A stretch of 64,000 nt of DNA. Origin: Agrobacterium leguminum. GTDB lineage: Bacteria; Pseudomonadota; Alphaproteobacteria; Rhizobiales; Rhizobiaceae. Positions 42,859-51,115 of the stretch are shown piece after piece (position 1 is the stretch's first letter; every line of letters starts with the position of its first letter). The DNA lies in contig NZ_JADQWB010000011.1 of assembly GCF_015704895.1 (NCBI RefSeq), forward strand, positions 62,001 through 126,000, read 5' to 3'. The position numbers were made by a program, and so were the translations under genes. The notes beneath the pieces were generated by a model that saw nothing but the letters and a program-made list of their open reading frames with translations, searched no databases and was not told where the DNA came from.

Positions 42859-44880
42859 ATGTCGCTTAAAAACCTCCCCATCAATCTGAAGCTCATAGCC
42901 ACCTTCTGTGCCTTGATGAGCGTGTGCCTGCTCGCTTCCGCGGTCGTATTCTGGCAGACGCTGGGGAGCGAGCGTGTCACGATCGAAAACAACCGTACCA
43001 AGGATATCATCCAGGCCGTGGATGGCGCGACGGCAGCCATGCTGGAACAGGCCGTCAATCAGCGTGGCTTCCTGCTGTTTCGCAGCGACAGCACCTATAA
43101 CGATGTATTCGCCCAGCGCGACCTGATGCTGAAGAAGCTCGATGAGGCCCGCGCGCTGGCCGTCGGCCGGCCGGACATTCTGACATCCATCGACGACATG
43201 CAGAAATCCGCCACCGTGTTCTTCAAGGAACTGGCGGAACCGCAGATCGCCGCACGCAAGACGACCGAAGCGCCGATTTCCGAAATCATCGAAATCGGCC
43301 GCAATCAGGCCAAGGGCCAGCTCGATGGCTTCCGCGCCTCCGCCGCCAAGATCAAGGAGCAGTTGAACGGCCTGTCCGCCGCTTACGCGGCAGAACAGCA
43401 GGCAGCCGCACTGAACCTGAAATATGCGCTTCTGGGTGGCGGCGCTGTCGCCGGTCTTCTGGCCGTTGCCCTCATCTGGGCGTTGTCGCGCTCCATCGTC
43501 ACGCCCATCGTTGGCATGACGGCGGCGATGAGCAGGCTCGCCGATGGCGATCTGACGACGGAAGTTCCCGCCACGGATCGTGGCGACGAAGTCGGCAAGA
43601 TGGCGAAGGCCGTTCTGGTCTTCAAGGAAGCCGGGCTGGAAAAATCCCGCCTTGCCGGCGAGACCGATCGCATGCGCTCCGCGACGGAGGCTGAACGCCG
43701 CCGCAACGAGGAAGAAAAGGCCAAGGACGAGGCCGCCAGCGCTTTTGCCAGCGCCGAGCTTGGCAAGGGCCTTGCTGCTCTCGCGGATGGCGATCTTTCC
43801 TATCGCATCGAGACGCCTTTTGCGCCTGCCATCGATCCGGTTCGCGTGAATTTCAACAGCGCCGTCGAAAAACTCCAGCAGGCGCTGCGCACCGTCGGTG
43901 AGAACGCAGCCGCGATCAATGCCGGTGCTTCGGAAATGCTCTCCGCCGCCGACGACCTGTCGCGCCGCACCGAACAGCAGGCGGCCTCCATCGAGGAAAC
44001 CGCCGCAGCGCTGGAAGAAGTCACCACCACGGTGCGCGATAGCGCCCGCGGCGCGGAAGATGCCGGCAATCTGGTCCAGCGCGCTCGCGCCGGTGCGGAA
44101 AAGTCCGGCGTCGTGGTCCGCAAGGCTGTTGCCGCCATGCGTGAAATCGAGAAGTCTTCGGGCGAAATCGGCAACATCATCGGTGTCATCGACGATATTG
44201 CCTTCCAGACCAACCTGCTGGCCTTGAACGCTGGCGTCGAAGCCGCCCGCGCCGGTGATGCAGGCAAGGGCTTTGCGGTGGTTGCGCAGGAAGTCCGCGA
44301 ACTCGCCCAGCGTTCCGCCAATGCCGCCAAGGAAATCAAGACGCTGATCGGCGCTTCCAGCCAGCAGGTGGAAAACGGCGTCAATCTGGTCGACGAGACC
44401 GGCAAGGCTCTGGAACTCATCGTGGCGGAAGTCGAAGAGATCAATGCCCATGTCAGCGCCATCGTTGTCGCTGCCCGCGAACAGGCGACCGGCCTGCAGG
44501 AGATCAATACAGCCGTAAACACCATGGATCAGGGCACGCAGCAGAATGCCGCCATGGTGGAACAGCAGACCGCCGCCAGCCATTCGCTGGCCCGCGAAGC
44601 GGAAGCGCTGAACAGCCTGCTCGGCCAGTTCAGAATGGATGGCGCACGCGCTGCCGTTGCCAGCGCCGGCGGCTATTCCGCGCCGCGCCAGTCTTCCGCC
44701 AGGCCTGCCTTCCAGCCCGCGCCGGCCGCACCGGCCCGCAAGGCTCCGGTAAAATCGGCCTCCGCAACCGCAAGGCCTGTCGCCTCGCCGGCCCGTGCGC
44801 TTGGCCAGAGCCTCGCCCGCGCCTTCGGTGGTGCTGCCGAAGCACCGGCTGCCAAGGATCAGGACTGGACGGAGTTCTGA
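42859..44880 (+). CDS. Methyl-accepting chemotaxis protein
   Basis: About 673 residues. TM1 (LKLIATFCALMSVCLLASAV), a helical ligand domain of CHASE3-like pattern (GFLLFRSDSTYNDVF), TM2 (ALLGGGAVAGLLAVALIW), HAMP (~210-265, SRLADGDLTTEVPA), a second HAMP-like unit (LADGDLSYRIETPF), then the cytoplasmic signalling coiled coil with the hairpin tip IIGVIDDIAFQTNLLALNAG. A Pro/Ala linker ends in DQDWTEF, a pentapeptide of the xWxxF type that tethers CheR in E. coli. Likely an amino-acid or environmental receptor; ligand unknown. The ATG at 42859 is weakly supported. No che genes are near. Confidence 0.93.
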   Translation: MSLKNLPINLKLIATFCALMSVCLLASAVVFWQTLGSERVTIENNRTKDIIQAVDGATAAMLEQAVNQRGFLLFRSDSTYNDVFAQRDLMLKKLDEARALAVGRPDILTSIDDMQKSATVFFKELAEPQIAARKTTEAPISEIIEIGRNQAKGQLDGFRASAAKIKEQLNGLSAAYAAEQQAAALNLKYALLGGGAVAGLLAVALIWALSRSIVTPIVGMTAAMSRLADGDLTTEVPATDRGDEVGKMAKAVLVFKEAGLEKSRLAGETDRMRSATEAERRRNEEEKAKDEAASAFASAELGKGLAALADGDLSYRIETPFAPAIDPVRVNFNSAVEKLQQALRTVGENAAAINAGASEMLSAADDLSRRTEQQAASIEETAAALEEVTTTVRDSARGAEDAGNLVQRARAGAEKSGVVVRKAVAAMREIEKSSGEIGNIIGVIDDIAFQTNLLALNAGVEAARAGDAGKGFAVVAQEVRELAQRSANAAKEIKTLIGASSQQVENGVNLVDETGKALELIVAEVEEINAHVSAIVVAAREQATGLQEINTAVNTMDQGTQQNAAMVEQQTAASHSLAREAEALNSLLGQFRMDGARAAVASAGGYSAPRQSSARPAFQPAPAAPARKAPVKSASATARPVASPARALGQSLARAFGGAAEAPAAKDQDWTEF

Positions 44881-44909
44881 ACCGGGCTTTCAGATTGAAC
44901 CTATGGATT

Positions 44910-44932
44910 GGGGGCCGAAAGGCCCCCTTTTT
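44910..44932 (+). terminator. Rho-independent terminator after the chemoreceptor
   Basis: GGGGGCC, GAAA tetraloop, GGCCCCC, then TTTTT; 30 bases past the stop. Confidence 0.95.
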
Positions 44933-44982
44933 GCATCGGTCATTTCAAACGGGAAACGCCACTTAGAGTTTTTTGCTTTTCT

Positions 44983-45060
44983 TCGAATCGCGCAAACACT
45001 CTAACTCTTTGTTTTGGCGCATTTCCGGACGGAAAGCCGGGGTCCACTTTTCCTGGAAAT
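44983..45060 (-). repeat. Small Rhizobiaceae hairpin repeat C1
   Basis: Between the receptor and the convergent gate-type membrane protein. TTTCCGGACGGAAA and GGAAAGCCGGGGTCCACTTT with TTCC at the end form overlapping hairpins. The ACTTTTCC/GGAAAA theme recurs at 58138, and sequences of this kind are common between rhizobial genes as far as I recall. Confidence 0.5.
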
Positions 45061-45063
45061 GTT

Positions 45064-46026
45064 CTATGTGCCCTGTAGCCGGAACATCCGCGCAAAGAAC
45101 AGCTCGTCCGACAGGCGGTGAAGCAGGGCGGCAATGCCGGCGGTCGCGGCAATGGCGAAAACAAGCCGCCCGGCGAGAATGCCATAGACATCCGCGCCAA
45201 GCGACATCACCACGAGCGTGTCCTCGATCACGCTATGGGCAAAACCCATGAACACGCAGGACAGAAACACCTGACGTGGTGATATCGTCCCCGATTGCGC
45301 CTCGCGGATCAGGAAGCCGGCGCCGTAGGAAATTCCGAGGAACAATCCGATGGCGGTGAGATATTCGGCCTCGCCGCGAATGCCCGCAAGACGCAGCAGG
45401 GGCGAGAGCGCTTTCATCATCAGCGCCAGAAGGCCGGTCAGCCTGAGGATTTCAAGGCAGAGGGAAAGAGCAAGCAGAATGACGAGCATCCAGACCATGG
45501 TTTCCCCGAGGCCGAGGAAATAGGCGGTCCATTCAGGCGTGGCGCTCATCGCAATCCAGGCGGGGTTTACCGGGCCTGACAGCCATCCCATCGCCTCCAG
45601 AACGTGATGCAACATGAAGGCATAGAGCAATCCGCCGCCGACGCGCAGCGCCGTGGTGACGATCATGCCCGGTCCCGCCTTTTCAATGATCTTCTGTTCG
45701 ATGGGCAGGCCATGGGCGAACAGGATGAGTGCCGAAAAAACGGTGATATCCGCAACGGTGAGCGACGATGCGGGCACAAGGGTGAAGATGAGCGGCACCG
45801 CACCCCATATGCCGACCAGCATTGCTGTCAGCCAGGCAAGACCAAGTTCCGGCGGCAGCCCGATGAGGTTCATGACCGGCGCAAAGGCAGGCGCCACCGC
45901 CTCGATCGTGCCCATCCTCGACAACAGCTCGGTCAGAATGGCAATCGGAACCGTGATCCGCACAAGCACCCAGTAGATCGCAAGCGTTTCCCGCGTTTTT
46001 TGCCAGACGGGCAGGAAAAGTGACAT
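45064..46026 (-). CDS. Nucleoside recognition/gate-domain membrane protein, YjiH-like
   Basis: About 320 residues with eight or so hydrophobic segments and two Gate-type domains (YWVLVRITVPIAILTELL in the first half, AIGLFLGISYGAGFLIREA in the second). Gate-domain proteins include concentrative nucleoside transporters and SpmA/B-like proteins; substrate unknown. Start at 46026 follows GGGAGCCTCAC. It is divergent from the Lrp gene, which may regulate it. Confidence 0.82.
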   Translation of the reverse strand: MSLFLPVWQKTRETLAIYWVLVRITVPIAILTELLSRMGTIEAVAPAFAPVMNLIGLPPELGLAWLTAMLVGIWGAVPLIFTLVPASSLTVADITVFSALILFAHGLPIEQKIIEKAGPGMIVTTALRVGGGLLYAFMLHHVLEAMGWLSGPVNPAWIAMSATPEWTAYFLGLGETMVWMLVILLALSLCLEILRLTGLLALMMKALSPLLRLAGIRGEAEYLTAIGLFLGISYGAGFLIREAQSGTISPRQVFLSCVFMGFAHSVIEDTLVVMSLGADVYGILAGRLVFAIAATAGIAALLHRLSDELFFARMFRLQGT

Positions 46027-46090
46027 GTGAGGCTCCCTGAAGGTTGTTCCCATTCACTAATCCCGGCGCGTTCGCATTTGCGGTCAAAGA

Positions 46091-46117
46091 TTGCAGTTTC
46101 ATGCAATTTTATTGCAA
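46091..46117. promoter_or_regulatory. Candidate Lrp operator, TTGCA repeats
   Basis: TTGCA-N6-TGCAA at 46091-46106 is a perfect inverted repeat, followed by TTGCAA at 46112-46117, in the 119-bp divergent region. Lrp/AsnC members often bind such arrays near their own genes. Confidence 0.5.
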
Positions 46118-46145
46118 ATCTAGTGGCGGGCGATATGCTGCCGGC

Positions 46146-46598
46146 ATGGATCGGATCGACCGGAAACTTCTGAACCTTTTGCAGAACGATGCGTCGCGCA
46201 CCAATGTGGATATGGCCGATGAAGTCGGGCTGTCTCCATCCAGTTGCCTGCGCCGCCTGCAGCGGCTGCGCAAGTCTGGCGTGATCGACCGCATCGTGGC
46301 GATCCTCAACCCCGCAAAGGCGGGGCGGGTTATCAAGGCTCTGGTGACGGTGGAGCTGAAATTGCACGGCGAGCAGCATATGCGCCGCTTTCTGGATATT
46401 GCGAGCGCCGAAGAGGCCGTGTCGCAGGCCTATGCCGTCACCGGCGCAACCGATGTCGTGCTGATGTTGCGCCTGCGGGATATGGAAGAATTCGACGCCC
46501 TGTGCGACAGGCTCTTCCGCGACCAGCACAATGTCGCGCGCTTTGTCACCATGGTCGTCATCAAGACGGCGAAAGAGGAAACGGCCATCAGGCTTTAA
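46146..46598 (+). CDS. Lrp/AsnC-family transcriptional regulator
   Basis: A 150-residue Lrp: N-terminal helix-turn-helix (MDRIDRKLLNLLQNDAS, VGLSPSSCLRRLQRLRKSGV) and C-terminal RAM domain (YAVTGATDVVLMLRLRDMEE). It likely senses an amino acid. The frame runs to 46044, but MDRIDRK is the standard start. Divergent from the gate-type gene; an ACT-domain gene follows in the same direction 39 bp downstream. Confidence 0.93.
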   Translation: MDRIDRKLLNLLQNDASRTNVDMADEVGLSPSSCLRRLQRLRKSGVIDRIVAILNPAKAGRVIKALVTVELKLHGEQHMRRFLDIASAEEAVSQAYAVTGATDVVLMLRLRDMEEFDALCDRLFRDQHNVARFVTMVVIKTAKEETAIRL

Positions 46599-46637
46599 CC
46601 GGAGCCCTTCGCGGTTTTCCAGAAAGGTAATTTTCAG

Positions 46638-47021
46638 ATGGCGCCTCGTGTTAAGCTGCAAATTCTGGACGGTTCATATGGGATAGCCCGGCTTCATGCG
46701 TCCGAAGCCGTTCCGACATGGGCCGATGGCGGTGGATTTGTCAGCATCACCCGGACCGATGACGAGCTTTCCATCGTCTGCCGGGCGGATCGCATACCGC
46801 ATGATGTGCGGGTCGATGCGGGTTGGTCGTGTTTCAAGTTTCAAGGCCCGTTTGCCTTTGATGAGACCGGTATCGTTTTGTCGGTCATCGCGCCGTTGTC
46901 GACCAATGGGATAGGAATATTCGTGGTTTCGACTTTCGATGGCGACCATCTGCTTGTGAAGTCGAACGATCTGGAGAAAGCGCTCGACCTGCTGGCAAAT
47001 GCAGGACATTCACTCGTTTAG
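46638..47021 (+). CDS. ACT-domain (CASTOR-like) small protein
   Basis: About 127 residues of alpha/beta pattern with two ACT-like units: LSIVCRADRIP and the C-terminal TNGIGIFVVSTFDGDHLLVK, the latter matching the ACT_7/CASTOR core. It would bind an amino acid or small metabolite as a stand-alone sensor. Location after Lrp suggests an amino-acid function. No enzyme is fused. Confidence 0.82.
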   Translation: MAPRVKLQILDGSYGIARLHASEAVPTWADGGGFVSITRTDDELSIVCRADRIPHDVRVDAGWSCFKFQGPFAFDETGIVLSVIAPLSTNGIGIFVVSTFDGDHLLVKSNDLEKALDLLANAGHSLV

Positions 47022-47060
47022 AAATCCATTTCGCCACGACGTTTTTTGAAGAGGTGCATT

Positions 47061-47432
47061 TTGAATAGTGAAATCGAACTGCCGGTACAAAAGCAGCTTG
47101 AGGCCTACAATGCCCGTGACATCGATGCCTTTATGCTCTGGTGGGCGGATGATTGCCAGTATTACGCTTTCCCGGCGACGCTTCTGGCGGGAAGCGCGGC
47201 AGAGATTCGGGAGCGCCACATCCAGCGCTTCAAGGAACCGGATCTCTATGGGAAACTGCTGACGCGCATTGTCGTTGGCAATGTCGTCATCGACCATGAA
47301 ACGGTCACCCGCAACTTTCCGGAAGGAAAGGGAGAGGTCGACGTTGCCTGCATCTATGAAGTTGAAAACGGCAGGATCGCCAAGGCCTGGTTCAAGATCG
47401 GTGAGCCGCGGATATTGTCGCGAAAATCCTAG
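47061..47432 (+). CDS. SnoaL/NTF2-like protein (steroid isomerase-type fold)
   Basis: About 123 residues. Cone-fold pattern: VQKQLEAYNARDIDAFMLWW then DDCQYYAFPATLLAGSAAEI and GEVDVACIYEVENGRIAKAW. Such proteins are hydratases, isomerases or ligand binders and the function is unknown. The start is taken as TTG at 47061 after AAGAGGTG; the frame begins at another TTG (47046) with no proper site. Confidence 0.8.
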   Translation: MNSEIELPVQKQLEAYNARDIDAFMLWWADDCQYYAFPATLLAGSAAEIRERHIQRFKEPDLYGKLLTRIVVGNVVIDHETVTRNFPEGKGEVDVACIYEVENGRIAKAWFKIGEPRILSRKS

Positions 47433-47476
47433 CGCGTGCAAAGGGTGCGTGCGCGACTTTCCCTTCGTCCATGTCG

Positions 47477-47785
47477 CTATGCGGCGTGATCCGCCCGCAT
47501 GGGGTGCCAGACGGAAATATCGCGCGGGACGTCGAGAAGCTCGGGCAGGGCATCGTGCCATGCCTGCCGATAGGGCCGGTGAATCTGAACGTCGATGACG
47601 TCCTGATGGTCGCTCCAGGTCTCATGCAACAGGAAGCGGTTCTCGTTTTCGCCATCCCGGTGCAGGGTTGCGTTCACGAAGGTCTTTTCGTGCCGCATGG
47701 CGTCGAGCAGCGCATTCAGCAATTCGAGAAAGCGCTCGCGCTGGCCGGGGCGGACCTGAAAGCCGATGAGATAGGTGGTGTGCAC
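47477..47785 (-). CDS. Antibiotic biosynthesis monooxygenase (ABM) family protein
   Basis: A 102-residue ferredoxin-like-fold protein. YLIGFQVRPGQRERFLELLN, LDAMRHEKTFVNATLHRD and FLLHETWSDHQDVIDVQIHR are the ABM pattern. GTG at 47785 is chosen because GAGGAGTAA, the end of the regulator gene, provides the ribosome-binding site; the longer frame in the same phase just shadows that gene. It is cotranscribed with the XRE regulator. Quinol or similar monooxygenase activity is possible but unproven. Confidence 0.85.
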   Translation of the reverse strand: MHTTYLIGFQVRPGQRERFLELLNALLDAMRHEKTFVNATLHRDGENENRFLLHETWSDHQDVIDVQIHRPYRQAWHDALPELLDVPRDISVWHPMRADHAA

Positions 47786-47790
47786 GGGTC

Positions 47791-48585
47791 TTACTCCTCG
47801 GTGCCTTGCATCAGTGCTTCGCGGGTTGCCGCATCGGCGGGGTAGAAACATTCCAGCACCAGTTCGGACAGCGTGACGTCTGTGGCCGTTCCGAAAACCG
47901 TGGTGGTTGAAATGAAGCTCAGGACTGCGCCCGATGACGGATCGCGAAGCTGGAGCGGTATAGCCAGCGGATCGGCCCCGGCCGCATGCGGCGGGACCTT
48001 TGGCGCAGGATAGGCCGCAAGCTCCGCATGCAGCCGGGAAAGCACCTCGTCTCCCGTCTCTTCGACCTGACGACGCAGGCGTTCCAGCAGGTGATGACGC
48101 CATTCGGCAAGATTGACGATGCGCGAACTCAGGCCCAGCGGATGCAGGCTCAGCCTCAAGGCGTTGAGCGGCGGGCGAAGCAGCTCCTCGGAAACGCCGG
48201 CCAGAAGCGACGTGATCGCCCCATTGGCGAGAACGACGTTCCAGTGCCGGTCAACGGCAAGGGCGGGAAAGGGCATATGCCCGTGCACCACGGTTTCGAC
48301 CGCCTGCCGGGCCGCCGCCATATCGGGCGCATCCATCGGCCGTTCGGAATGAACAGGCGCATAACCGGCCGCCAGCATCAGCCGGTTGGCGGCGCGGGCG
48401 GGCATGGAAAGCTGCTCGGCCAGTTTCGCGAGCATCTCGCGGCTGGGGGATGATCGCCCGCTTTCCACGAAACTCAGATGGCGCGCGGAGATATCCGCCT
48501 CCATCGCCAGATCGAGCTGGCTCAACCTGCGGCGCGCACGCCATTCCTTCAGCACCTGGCCGACATGTTCTCGATGATGTGTCAT
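47791..48585 (-). CDS. XRE-family regulator with MmyB-like ligand domain
   Basis: A 264-residue regulator. Helix-turn-helix at residues ~8-65 (RRLSQLDLAMEADISARHLS, ESGRSSPSREMLAKL), then an MmyB-like domain (WNVVLANGAITSLLAGVSEE, NLAEWRHHLLERLRRQ, FISTTTVFGTATDVTLSEL). MmyB domains were proposed to bind fatty acids or related ligands. It is divergent from the SnoaL-like gene at 48692 and its probable operator lies at 48619. The ABM gene follows directly. Confidence 0.9.
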   Translation of the reverse strand: MTHHREHVGQVLKEWRARRRLSQLDLAMEADISARHLSFVESGRSSPSREMLAKLAEQLSMPARAANRLMLAAGYAPVHSERPMDAPDMAAARQAVETVVHGHMPFPALAVDRHWNVVLANGAITSLLAGVSEELLRPPLNALRLSLHPLGLSSRIVNLAEWRHHLLERLRRQVEETGDEVLSRLHAELAAYPAPKVPPHAAGADPLAIPLQLRDPSSGAVLSFISTTTVFGTATDVTLSELVLECFYPADAATREALMQGTEE

Positions 48586-48618
48586 GCCCGCAGCCTAGCA
48601 GAAGAGAGCGGCAATGCG

Positions 48619-48635
48619 ATTACCTCTGAGGTAAT
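48619..48635. promoter_or_regulatory. Perfect palindrome ATTACCTC-T-GAGGTAAT, likely XRE operator
   Basis: 17 bp with two 8-base arms about a single T, midway between the divergent XRE and SnoaL-like genes (34 bp and 57 bp from their starts). A perfect palindrome in this position is what a dimeric XRE regulator controlling both genes would need. Confidence 0.65.
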
Positions 48636-48691
48636 TGTTCCGCTTCCCGACCGCCGGCATGTTTGGGCCGTCAACCAGAAGGAGCGCAATC

Positions 48692-49054
48692 ATGACGCAG
48701 CATCTCGCAATCGCCGAAACCTATCTCGCAGCCTGGAACGAAGAGGACAATGAACGCCGCAGGCATCTCGTCGGTCAGGCGTGGGCAGAAAATACGCGCT
48801 ACGTCGATCCGCTGATGCAGGGCGAGGGGCAGCAGGGGATTGCCGCGATGATCGAGGCGGCGCGGCAGAAATTTCCGGGATATCGTTTCGTGCTCACAGG
48901 CACCCCGGACGGCCACGGCAATTTCACCCGTTTCTCATGGCGTCTGATTTCGCCTGACGGAGACGATGTCGCTGGCGGAACCGATGTCGTCAGCCTGAAT
49001 GTCGAGGGACGGATCGAAAACGTTGTCGGTTTTCTCGACGGCGCTGCATCCTGA
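48692..49054 (+). CDS. SnoaL/NTF2-like protein, probable XRE target
   Basis: About 120 residues. AIAETYLAAWNEEDNERRRH at the N-terminus, then RYVDPLMQGEGQQGIAAMIEAAR, FTRFSWRLISPDGDDVAGGTD and IENVVGFLDGAA, the DUF4440/SnoaL_2 pattern. AAGGAG precedes the ATG by 8 bases. Unknown ligand. With the ABM gene and the XRE regulator, it forms a divergently controlled small-molecule module. Confidence 0.85.
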   Translation: MTQHLAIAETYLAAWNEEDNERRRHLVGQAWAENTRYVDPLMQGEGQQGIAAMIEAARQKFPGYRFVLTGTPDGHGNFTRFSWRLISPDGDDVAGGTDVVSLNVEGRIENVVGFLDGAAS

Positions 49055-49058
49055 GGCA

Positions 49059-49079
49059 GAGGCGGGATCGTCCCGCCTC
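49059..49079. terminator. Hairpin between convergent SnoaL-like gene and dxs
   Basis: GAGGCGGGA-TCG-TCCCGCCTC, perfect 9-base arms, with no T run. Possibly a bidirectional terminator aided by Rho. Confidence 0.55.
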
Positions 49080-49096
49080 CTGTCCCGGCAATCGTG

Positions 49097-51007
49097 TCAG
49101 CCGGCGAAACCGACGCCGGCCTGACGCTGGCCGAGCGCATTGAACACGGTGGAAACGATGCCGGCCCGGTCAAGGCCGGCATTGGCATACATGGTCTCGG
49201 GCTTGGCCTGTTCCACCCACTGGTCGGGCAGCGTCAGCGTCCGGACCTTGGGGCCATGGTCAAGCAGGCCGGCGCTCGCCATGAAATGCAGCACATGCGC
49301 GCCGAAACCGCCGACGGAGCCTTCTTCGATGGTCACCAGAACCTCGTGATGGCTGGCCAGCTGGCGGATGAGATCGAGATCGAGCGGCTTGGCGAAGCGC
49401 GCATCGGCAACCGTGGTGGAAAGGCCGGCTGCTTCAAGGTCTTCGGCCGCCGCCAGGCATTCCGCCAGCCGCGTGCCGAAGGAGAGCAGCGCAACCTTGG
49501 TGCCCTCCTTGATGATGCGGCCCTTGCCGATCTGAAGAATCTCACCGCGTGCGGGCATCTCGACGCCCACGCCTTCACCGCGCGGGTAACGGAAGGAAAT
49601 CGGGCCTTCGTTATAGGCCGCCGCCGTGCGCACCATATGTTTCAGCTCGGCCTCGTCGGCCGCCGCCATCACCACCATGCCGGGCAGGGTGGCAAGGAAC
49701 GTCGTATCGAAGGAGCCGGCATGGGTCGGCCCATCCGCGCCGACGAAACCGGCGCGGTCGATGGGGAAACGCACCGGCAGGCTCTGGATCGCCACATCAT
49801 GCACCAGCTGGTCGTAACCGCGTTGCAGGAAGGTGGAGTAAAGCGCGCAGAACGGCTTGTAACCATCCGCTGCAAGTCCGGCCGCAAAGGTGACGGCGTG
49901 CTGTTCGGCAATGCCGACATCGAAGGTGCGGGTCGGGAAAAGCTCGGCCATCTTGTCGAGGCCGGTACCGTTCGGCATGGCGGCGGTGACGCCGATGATC
50001 TTGTCGTCGAGAGTGGCTTCCTGGATCAGGGCTTCGGCAAAGACGCTGGTATAGCTCGGCGCATTCGGCTTGGCTTTCGCCTGCGCGCCGGTGATGACAT
50101 CGAATTTGTTGACGCCGTGATATTTGTCGGCTGCGGCTTCCGCCGGCGCATAACCCTTGCCCTTCTGCGTCACCACATGGATGAGGACGGGGCCTTTCTG
50201 GTTGTCGCGCACATTGCGCAGCACCGGCAGCAGGTGATCGAAGGAATGACCGTCGATCGGGCCGATGTGATAGAAGCCAAGCTCCTCGAACAGCGTACCG
50301 CCGGTCACGTAACCGCGCGCATGGGTCACGGCGCGGGTAATGGCGCGGTCGATAGTCTTGCCGAGATAGGCTGTCAGTTTCTTGCCGAAATCGCGGAAAC
50401 CCATATAGGTGCGGCCGGAGGCAAGACGCGCCAGATAGGCGCTCATTGCGCCCGTCGGCGGCGCAATCGACATGTCGTTGTCATTGAGGATGACGATCAG
50501 CCGCGCATCGAGCGCGCCGGCATTGTTGAGCGCTTCGAACGCCATGCCCGCCGACATCGAGCCGTCACCGATCACGGCGATCACCTTACGATCGCTCTGA
50601 TCCAGACCCGCCGCCACGGCCATGCCGAGACCGGCGGAAATGGAGGTGGAGGAATGGCCGGCGCCGAAATCGTCATAGTCGCTTTCCGCACGACGCGTGA
50701 AACCGGAAAGCCCGCCTTCCTGCCGCAGCGTGCGAATGCGGTCGCGCCGGCCGGTCAGGATTTTATGCGGATAACATTGGTGGCCGACATCGAAGATCAG
50801 CCGGTCTTCCGGCGTGTTGAAGACCTTGTGAATGGCAATCGTCAATTCCACCACGCCAAGGCCGGCACCCAGATGGCCACCGGTCTTCGACACGGCGTCA
50901 ATCATCTCGTCGCGCAGTTCCCGTGCCAGTTCCGGCAGGTCGCGATCGTCGATCTCCTTGAGATCGGAGGGGAAATTCACCCGGTCGAGCAGTGGGGTCT
51001 GGGGCAT
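49097..51007 (-). CDS. dxs: 1-deoxy-D-xylulose-5-phosphate synthase
   Basis: A 636-residue DXS, first enzyme of the MEP isoprenoid pathway, joining pyruvate and glyceraldehyde-3-phosphate with thiamine diphosphate. ThDP motif [18 protein letters not shown] with [46 protein letters not shown], and the transketolase middle domain with [12 protein letters not shown] and [15 protein letters not shown]. The ATG at 51007 is taken; the frame continues 9 bases to a TTG. xseB lies upstream on the same strand beyond the pirin gene. Confidence 0.97.
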   Translation of the reverse strand: MPQTPLLDRVNFPSDLKEIDDRDLPELARELRDEMIDAVSKTGGHLGAGLGVVELTIAIHKVFNTPEDRLIFDVGHQCYPHKILTGRRDRIRTLRQEGGLSGFTRRAESDYDDFGAGHSSTSISAGLGMAVAAGLDQSDRKVIAVIGDGSMSAGMAFEALNNAGALDARLIVILNDNDMSIAPPTGAMSAYLARLASGRTYMGFRDFGKKLTAYLGKTIDRAITRAVTHARGYVTGGTLFEELGFYHIGPIDGHSFDHLLPVLRNVRDNQKGPVLIHVVTQKGKGYAPAEAAADKYHGVNKFDVITGAQAKAKPNAPSYTSVFAEALIQEATLDDKIIGVTAAMPNGTGLDKMAELFPTRTFDVGIAEQHAVTFAAGLAADGYKPFCALYSTFLQRGYDQLVHDVAIQSLPVRFPIDRAGFVGADGPTHAGSFDTTFLATLPGMVVMAAADEAELKHMVRTAAAYNEGPISFRYPRGEGVGVEMPARGEILQIGKGRIIKEGTKVALLSFGTRLAECLAAAEDLEAAGLSTTVADARFAKPLDLDLIRQLASHHEVLVTIEEGSVGGFGAHVLHFMASAGLLDHGPKVRTLTLPDQWVEQAKPETMYANAGLDRAGIVSTVFNALGQRQAGVGFAG

Positions 51008-51115
51008 TCCGGTCAATCGTTCGGCCTTTTCTCGTGGTCAGCAGGGGGCGCCGGAGCGTCTTTCATCGGGAAAGCCGACGGTCCATTCCTGCATGTCGTA
51101 CACTTCTATAGAATT

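Noticed and set aside
42634-44583. 649-codon open frame antisense to the chemoreceptor
   Set aside because: It lies opposite a gene with full domain match; long antisense frames are expected in GC-rich DNA, and its His/Gly/Arg-rich product fits no family.
47477-48103. 208-codon frame including the ABM gene
   Set aside because: The upstream half overlaps the XRE gene in another phase; the ABM domain begins at the GTG at 47785 with its own SD.
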